From the NCBI RefSeq assembly GCF_963583255.1, contig NC_084813.1:21446002-21510001 (forward strand): a stretch of DNA of 64,000 bases, read 5' to 3'. Within the stretch, counting starts at the first letter, position 1. Every line of letters begins with the position of its first letter. This document shows positions 57,987 through 64,000 of the stretch, in pieces. Under the pieces are notes generated by a model, which ran no database searches, was not told the DNA's origin, and saw only the letters and a list, made by a program, of their open reading frames with translations. Origin of the DNA: Pyrus communis. Lineage: Eukaryota; Streptophyta; Magnoliopsida; Rosales; Rosaceae. The translations under genes and the position numbers were made by a program.

Positions 57987-58149
57987 AAACTCTAGCTGAA
58001 ACTTTTCCTGCTGTATTGAAATATTAGCCGACGATGTGAGGCAACAAGGTATTTCATCGACAAACTAATAAGAGAGGAAACAAAGTATGTCATCGGCAAA
58101 GTGATAATAACTTTACGTGATAAAAACAAACTTATCTAATTCCCCAGGC

Positions 58150-58525
58150 AATCCTAACCTATTTTGTCAGTTCACATTGCTCATGATCACCCTCCCATAT
58201 TCTTCCTAATCCTATTTTGTCGGTTCACATCCCCCAATTGCTCATGATCTCTCTCCCATAATATTTCTATTTTGTTGGTTCACATCCCCCAATTGCTCAT
58301 GATCTCCCTCCCATAATATTTCTATTCCTATTTGTTGGTTCACATCCCCCAATTGCTCATGATCTCCCTCCCATAGTATTTCATGATCTCCCTCCCATAA
58401 TATTTCTATTCCTATTTGTTGGTTCACATCCCCCAATTGCTCATGATCTCCCTCCCATAATATTTCTATCCTATTTTGTTGGTTCACATCCCCAATTGCT
58501 CATGATCTCCCTCCCATATTCTTCG
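58150..58525. repeat. ~60-bp minisatellite in the left foldback arm
   Basis: About six units built on TTGGTTCACATCCCCCAATT followed by GCTCATGATCTCCCTCCCAT. One unit is truncated near 58380. The right arm (59935-60060) has only two units in reverse orientation. Confidence 0.85.
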
Positions 58526-59060
58526 CTCTCAGTGCGCCATCTGATTTCACTTTCGTAAGAATTCATATTTATCTTGTAAAAACTTGGCAGGGTATTCCTG
58601 CTCAGAAACAATTTTGACGATCCTAAATCCCTAAGTTTATATATTAGGGTTCTCGCACTCTTAACGAACTCTCATACATGTCTTTGCCTTTATCATTTAT
58701 CTTGCTTCTCTCGCTCTCACGATCATCTCCATAATTTTGCAGAAGCAGCAACCAGGCTTAACGGTGAGGATATAACCAAACTATTTAATATATTGCTTAA
58801 TTATAGTTTGGTTGAAGACCTTTAGGCTACCATTACTTTTTGTTTTGATTTTTTATTGGTCATGCCATGTTATTGTTCGGCTCTGGTAACTTAGGGTGCA
58901 CCACAAATTGAAGTAAAGTTTTTTATTTGGATTTTTTATGCGTCAAAATCTTTGATTTTTATTCTTACCAATGAATTCCAATGCATTGCATCTATATATG
59001 TATTTACATTTAACTTAAACTTGGTTTTTGTTTTTTTTTTTGTTTTTGTTTTGTTTGTTT

Positions 59061-59102
<42 letters not shown>

Positions 59103-60826
59103 TAGATGCCAATGATTAGCCAAAAAAGCAAACGACCTCTTGTGTCAACAAGAATCCTCTGTCAACCCAGTCACGGTCTACATCTGCTTTCTGCCATTGA
59201 ATGAGATAGTAATTATCAATATATAAGATGAACTATAAATGGAAGAAATTAAGTAGCCATAAAAATGGATCATGTTAGCAACTAGATTCTTAAATAACAA
59301 AACCTTATATTCAGTCAAAAGTCCGATAGCAGATGTAGACCTTGACCAGGATGGCAGGGGCGGGATTCTTGTTGACACAAGAGGTCGTTTCCTTTTTTGG
59401 CTAATCATTGGCATCTACAAAAAAAAAAAAAAAAAAAACCAAGTTTAAGTTAAATGTAAATACATATATATAGTGCATTGGAATTCATTGGTAAGAATAA
59501 AAATCAAAGACATTGATGCATAAAAAATCCAAATCAAAATCTTTACTTCAATTTGTAGTAACCCTAAGTTACAAGAATCGAACAATAACATGCCCTGACC
59601 AAGAAAAAATTAGAACAAAAAGTAATGGTAGCCTAAAGGTCTTGAAGCAAACTATAATTAAGCAATATATTAAATAGTTTAGTTATATCCTCACCGTTAA
59701 GACTGGTTGTTGCTTCTGGAAAATTATGGAGATGATCGTGAGAGTGAGAGAAGAGAGAGATGATAGAAGCAAAGATGTGAATGAGAGTCAGTTAATAGTG
59801 CGAGAACCCTAATATATAAACTTAGGGATTTAGGATCGTCAAAATTGTTTTTGAGGGGGAAAGACCCTACCAAGTTGTTACAAGATAAATAGGAATTCTT
59901 ACAAAAGTGAAATCGGATGGCGCGCTAAGAGCGAAGAATATGGGAGGGAGATCATGAGCAATTGGGGGATGTGAACTAACAAAATAGGATTAGGAAGAAT
60001 ATGGGAGGGAGATCATGAGCAATTGGTGGATGTGAACTGCCAAAATAGGTTAGGATTGCCTTGGGAATTTGATAAGTTTGTTCTTATCACGTATAGTTAT
60101 TATCACTTTACCAATGACATACTTTGTTGCCTCTCTTATCAATTTGTTGATGAAATACCTTGTTGCCTCACATTGTCGGCTAATATTTCAATACAGCAGG
60201 AAAAGTTCCCACCAGAGTTCACCCGTCAAAACAAAATTCATCAGGACATCGAATTTATGCCTACAAAATGATTGTCGGCTAACATTCCAATTTTCTCAGC
60301 TAAGATTGGCGTTGTAAATTGGTTCTAGTGTGAGTATTCAACCGACAAGTTAAAATTTTCGTCAAGAAAAGACTCTTGTGCCGACAAAATTTTGCTTCGG
60401 CGGCAAAATTATAATTTCTAGTTGTGTGTGGTACCTGGTTTATGTTTCTGTTTCTTGCGACATTATCAACCACAACTCGTTTATGTCCACCATCTTCTTC
60501 TTAGAGGGCTCATAAGAAACCGTACCACAAATCCAACATATATCAAGGTCCTGGCTGCTTCATGTAGCATGGCATAGCATTTATTCTAAGGTCCTAGCTG
60601 CCACCCAACCGATCACGTCCGATAAATGTTTAAGTCCATTTCTATTAGCTGTCGCAATGTCTACGCAAAGTTCTATTTCTCCTTTCACACATTTGTTTGG
60701 AGGAAACGACTTACTCAAAACGAGTCTATTATGATGTGATGTTCCTATTCAATAATACATTATTACGTGTAGTAATTTTTCAACATGACAATCCATTATT
60801 AAACCAAAACGCTGCAATGACAATGT

Positions 60827-61170
60827 CACTACAAAAAATATGAGCACTGCACACAATAAATTATCTGTGCCCTTTGAGGTCAAAAAGCACCAACAATTGT
60901 GCTTATAGACCAATAGCAACACTGCAGCTACCATCTTTGTGTCTGTGCCCTCTATGGGCGTCACCATTACTAAAAGGGCACAATAGACTGTTTGGTGCTC
61001 AAAGAGGCAGGCACAAATAAAGGCCTTTTTGTGTCCTTGTTCTGACAACTTGTCAGATGACCTTCTCCATCCACGTTTGCACTATTTTGTTATTGTGCCC
61101 AGTAGGTTCTATTAAAAAAAAAGCTGCTATTGTGCCTGCCTCTTTGAGCACCAAACAGTTCATTCAACAT
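60827..61170. mobile_element. CACTA-like terminus with subterminal repeats (relic)
   Basis: CACTACAAAAAATATGAGCA at 60827 has the CACTACAARAAA form of plant CACTA ends. Downstream, GTGCCC/GGGCAC motifs recur. A segment of about 35 bp near 60970-61005 (GTTTGGTGCTCAAAGAGGC) is repeated in inverted form at about 61130-61160 (GCCTCTTTGAGCACCAAAC). No matching right terminus or transposase was found. Confidence 0.5.
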
Positions 61171-61275
61171 TGAGAATTCATTAGCTCTACAAATATATGA
61201 TAACAATAAGAGTTTCATTTTCTCCGACAAAAAAGAGAACATTTTACCATTGGTACAACTAAATGTCCAATGTAC

Positions 61276-61347
61276 CTTAACAAGACAAGGAAGCAAATCC
61301 ATATCGACACTGTGAACCATAATTGTAGAAGGAAGTTCATCCTCTTC
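61276..61347 (-). other. orphan exon-like segment
   Basis: On the minus strand, TTTTCCAG precedes a 72-nt open segment (24 codons, EEDELPSTIMVHSVDMDLLP then CLVK), followed by the donor GTACAT. Similar pieces lie at about 61580-61510 (IDGNILCCRGVLYLRAISHF) and about 61745-61655 (FAQLCPLDQKDMALALNHLM), each with AG before it. I do not recognise the protein. These could be exons of a broken gene or of a gene carried by the neighbouring transposon. Confidence 0.3.
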
Positions 61348-61759
61348 CTGGAAAAGAAAGAAATTTTGTAAATATAAGTTTCATAAAAAATAAAAAAATA
61401 GTTATTTTATACATAATAAGAGCAAAACATTAATAGGACCTCCAATAATGTTGTACATATTTCAAGCAAATAAAAACCAAACTTATTAATGTATGGTACA
61501 TTAAACACTTACAAAAATGAGAAATAGCACGAAGGTAAAGTACACCTCTACAACACAATATATTCCCGTCAATCCTGTAAAAATATGTATAATCCAAAAC
61601 CAAACATTATATACAAATAACAAGTCATAAAAAAATAATAAATTGAAAAAACTTCTGTAATAACAGAAGCAAAATTTTCATCAAATGGTTTAAGGCAAGG
61701 GCCATGTCTTTCTGATCCAACGGACAAAGTTGAGCAAACTAGAAAACAAGAAGCAAAAT

Positions 61760-62650
61760 GTGTGATGTTTAGGGGAACTAATGAACAAACATTGATATTT
61801 GAATCTACAAAATGCCTCTGCTAAACTGTGATTTACTACTTCTAAATCTACTACAAATTTGTACTCCTAAATCACAATCAATTAGTAAGGCACATGAAAA
61901 TTCAGGGCATACAGATAATCAAGTTTGGGAGGAATCACGTGAGTCACAAAATTGAAATACACTGAGGTTTTTTTTTAATTATTCAGTGCAGGGAGCTGGT
62001 TTTATACCTTCACAACCTCGTGTTCAACATACATAGTCAAAATCTTTCATAAGAACACGAAATCAAGAAAAGGGTAGGAGTTTTACTTTAGTCACTTTAT
62101 AGACGACGTGAATAAGTAGCACAAGGTTTATGGTTTCAGTTACACCCCCAACCTAACACCAACTTTGCCTTCATTTCATGTCATAAAAAAGCATGCATCT
62201 TTTACTTGTTTTTAACCCCTTGAAATTGATTGTCTACTTGCAAGTTCCAACTGGCCTCTGCCTTCAACTGTCTCTACTTAAATTCCGCACCATGAACGCA
62301 ACCACCCGCAAGCCAAATATAAACATAGAGATACAATAAAAAAAATTGACAGAAATAGAATTGCGCATCTCATTGGGTTTATTCTCGAATATATAGTCAT
62401 TAGCTTGCGTTAGAATTTGATGCAGTGTGCTAAACGTATGTAAAATTGTGTCTAAAAGCAACAAGTTTAAGCGGCATTTGGTGCGTCGGATTGGAGTGAC
62501 GACGATTGAACTGAGAAATATGAATAACGCAAAGTAAAAGATACCGAAAATCAAATAGTCATTAAATTAAACTACTAAAGACCTAGCTAGCTATACATGC
62601 AAATTAACAAATCACCCTTTTGCTAGAAGAAACATGCAAATTAGCCAATA
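61760..62650. other. AT-rich spacer
   Basis: No gene recognised. An open frame at 62264-62554 (minus) is hydrophobic and without family resemblance. Confidence 0.4.
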
Positions 62651-62652
62651 AT

Positions 62653-62859
62653 TTATCGATAAGAACGAAGAACAGCTCCACAGAAAGTACATATTATGGC
62701 CCTCCAAGATTTCCAATAAAACGGGACGTAACAAAATCTTGTAGCGGTCTTCATGTCCGCCACGCTCGCTCCCCCGCCGCACCGCGAGCATATTCCCGCC
62801 GCCGGCTTGCTCCCCTGCACTTGCCTCTTCTGATCCACCAGAAAACAAAACACCACCAT
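62653..62859 (-). CDS. small conserved plant protein with two CxxC motifs (zinc-ribbon-like)
   Basis: A single exon of 68 aa. A hydrophobic start MVVFCFLVDQ is followed by a basic stretch, then CSRCGGGASVADMKTATRFC, VPFYWKSWRAI and the end CTFCGAVLRSYR. The pairs C24/C27 and C57/C60 could bind one zinc ion as a ribbon, with C43 between them. I recall near-identical short proteins in many flowering plants, but no known function. Codon-level order, lack of repeats and the compact motif pattern support a real gene. It lies alone between the CACTA relic and the gene at the window's right edge, transcribed in the same direction as the latter. Confidence 0.7.
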   Translation of the reverse strand: MVVFCFLVDQKRQVQGSKPAAGICSRCGGGASVADMKTATRFCYVPFYWKSWRAIICTFCGAVLRSYR

Positions 62860-63797
62860 TCTGTTCCGGTTTCGGCTTTTAACTGACTTCTGAAGAGAGA
62901 ACCAAAAAATGTGAGATGTTGGTTTTGGAAGCTGAAAAATAAGAAATGAAAATTTTGCTTATATGTGCGTCAGACAAGTTATAGATCGAGCAAGTTTTGT
63001 TGCCATTGCTGTTTCTGACCGTTGGATGAGTTCGGGGTTTAGGGCATCATGGCTCATGCAACAAGGCCAGTACATTTTTGCCAGCTGGCTGGGGAATTTA
63101 GAGATGAGAACATGAGATCATGGCCGTACACGTGGTGGGAGATGGTGGTTTCAGAATGCTGTGGTGATTAATATGGGCGTGAGATGGTGAAGAGATTTTT
63201 CAGTGTGATCGAAACACGATGTGATACATCATGTGTTATTATGTAAATGGTATGATATATGTGTTAAAAAATTAATAACTTAGAAAATAAAAAATTTCAC
63301 CACTTATATAAAAGTACATAGTATATCATCCGTATTTCGATTCCAATGAAAAATTTCTCCGTGAATGTGTGTGGCAGTTAGTAGGTATTGAAGTTGATTT
63401 GGAATGGGCTTCGGTTGGCCGAGTTTTATAGTCAAATCTTTGAAAATCCAACGGCCATCCGTCGTCCAAGTGGAAAATAAAAATGGAAATACGGTTGACA
63501 GAGGAAAAATAAGGGAGCCTTAACTTTTGTTTGGCCGCTGAGAAAATTGGAAGGGAAAATTGACTTGTACACATCTTGTTGTTTAGGGGAAAAGAAATTT
63601 GAATGGTTCCCTTTTTGCCCTACTATATTGGAAAACAAAATTGCAGTAGCAAATGTGTTTCTGTACAGTGTAACAACACAGATGGGAAATACAATACATG
63701 TTTCGTCAAATCCGGTACATTTATACAATACGGTATTAGATGCATGAACTTGTTTCTGTACAGTCTAACAACACAAGGAGTTTATACCTTCAAACAA
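62860..63797. other. promoter side of the small gene and 3' flank of the PPR-like gene
   Basis: No further gene seen. A local repeat is present: CTGTACAGTGTAACAACACA (about 63661) and CTGTACAGTCTAACAACACA (about 63755). Confidence 0.45.
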
Positions 63798-64000
63798 TTA
63801 CACATCCTCAAGATCTGAAGTAGCCTCATCGGACTCATCTTTAGTTTCGGAACCCGTCTTTTGTTCTGAGTAGAACTCATATCTCATCTCTTGGCTAACG
63901 AGTTTGGCAAGGTCATGCCTGTTGGCATCTGTATAGGCATCCATAACAGCTTTGTACAAGGAATGATTTGGCTCTATCTCTTCGTATTTCAACCGGCTGT
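63798..64000 (-). CDS. 3' end of a probable PPR protein gene (partial)
   Basis: The minus-strand frame is open from the window edge to TAA at 63798-63800, about 66 codons. The segment LKYEEIEPNHSLYKAVMDAY followed by TDANRHDLAKLVSQEM has the paired-helix spacing of a pentatricopeptide repeat. It is followed by a charged C-terminal tail (SETKDESDEATSDLEDV). PPR proteins bind organellar RNA. The rest of the gene is outside the window, so the family call is tentative. Confidence 0.5.
   Translation of the reverse strand, partial: SRLKYEEIEPNHSLYKAVMDAYTDANRHDLAKLVSQEMRYEFYSEQKTGSETKDESDEATSDLEDV

Larger units (their letters stand above)
56259..60424. mobile_element. foldback transposon with CACTAG-like ends and 1.1-1.4-kb inverted arms
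   Basis: The left end CACTAGAAATTATAATTTTA and the reverse complement of the right end AACTAGAAATTATAATTTTG match. Homology continues inward along the whole of both arms: left 56259-56480 plus 57992-59188, right 59328-60424, with a loop of about 140 bp (59189-59327). Paired landmarks include TTTTGACGGGT/ACCCGTCAAAA, AGGCAACAAGGTATTTCATC with its complement at 60147-60170, and the loop-proximal GGTCTACATCTGCT/AGCAGATGTAGACC. Motifs like TTGTCGGCTAA recur near the ends. There is no coding region. The ends suggest a CACTA (En/Spm) derivative, but no clean 3-bp TSD is visible. Confidence 0.8.

Noticed and set aside
58150..58525. CRISPR-like alternation of repeats and spacers
   Set aside because: The units are contiguous with no unique spacers, and the genome is eukaryotic; it is a minisatellite.
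60023..60317. Open frames of 82 codons in the right foldback arm
   Set aside because: They lie within a non-coding inverted repeat and are not matched by a conserved frame in the left arm.

Overview
The window is nuclear DNA of a dicot plant. It holds intron-bearing genes with GT..AG splice sites, a plant tRNA-Asp, LTR retrotransposons primed by initiator Met-tRNA, SINEs, MITEs, a foldback transposon, and AT-rich spacers with many microsatellites. The gene set (ULTRAPETALA, QWRF-motif protein, SYP12-type syntaxin, CDPK, GT14 glucuronosyltransferase) is plant specific or plant typical. The repeat style suggests a woody rosid, perhaps Rosaceae, but that is inference.

Left gene-rich part (1-21 kb): two SINEs flank a tRNA-Asp gene. 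Then come a six-exon QWRF/AUG8-like microtubule protein (+), a single-exon SYP124-type plasma-membrane syntaxin (+), a four-exon DUF1138/OZI1-like mitochondrial protein of 100 aa (+), and a single-exon LTO1 homologue (+). Next are two tandem formiminotransferase-like genes, both broken, followed by a four-exon GT14 beta-glucuronosyltransferase-like gene (-). Harbinger/Tourist-like MITEs and SINEs sit between them, one SINE nested inside a MITE.

Middle (23.3-35.9 kb): a decayed Ty1/copia element with 380/362-bp LTRs is split inside its integrase by a decayed Ty3/gypsy element with LTRs over 2 kb. Target-site duplications survive at both levels. Right of it is a calcium-dependent protein kinase gene (-) with intact splice sites and EF-hands, but a frameshift in exon 1 and the catalytic HRD segment missing. 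Beyond that lies a truncated copy of the GT14 5' end, itself split by a MITE, then about 6 kb with no recognisable gene.

Right part (48-64 kb): ULTRAPETALA1-like (+) and NAF1 (-) are convergent. They are followed by a foldback element of about 4.2 kb whose 1.1-1.4-kb inverted arms carry CACTAG-like ends. A complete solo LTR is lodged in its left arm, and a minisatellite has expanded in one arm only. The window ends with a CACTA-like relic, orphan exon-like segments, a 68-aa CxxC/CxxC protein gene (-) and the 3' end of a probable PPR gene (-).

The genes do not form a pathway. They are housekeeping or developmental loci set among layered transposon insertions, and several duplicated copies are decaying.
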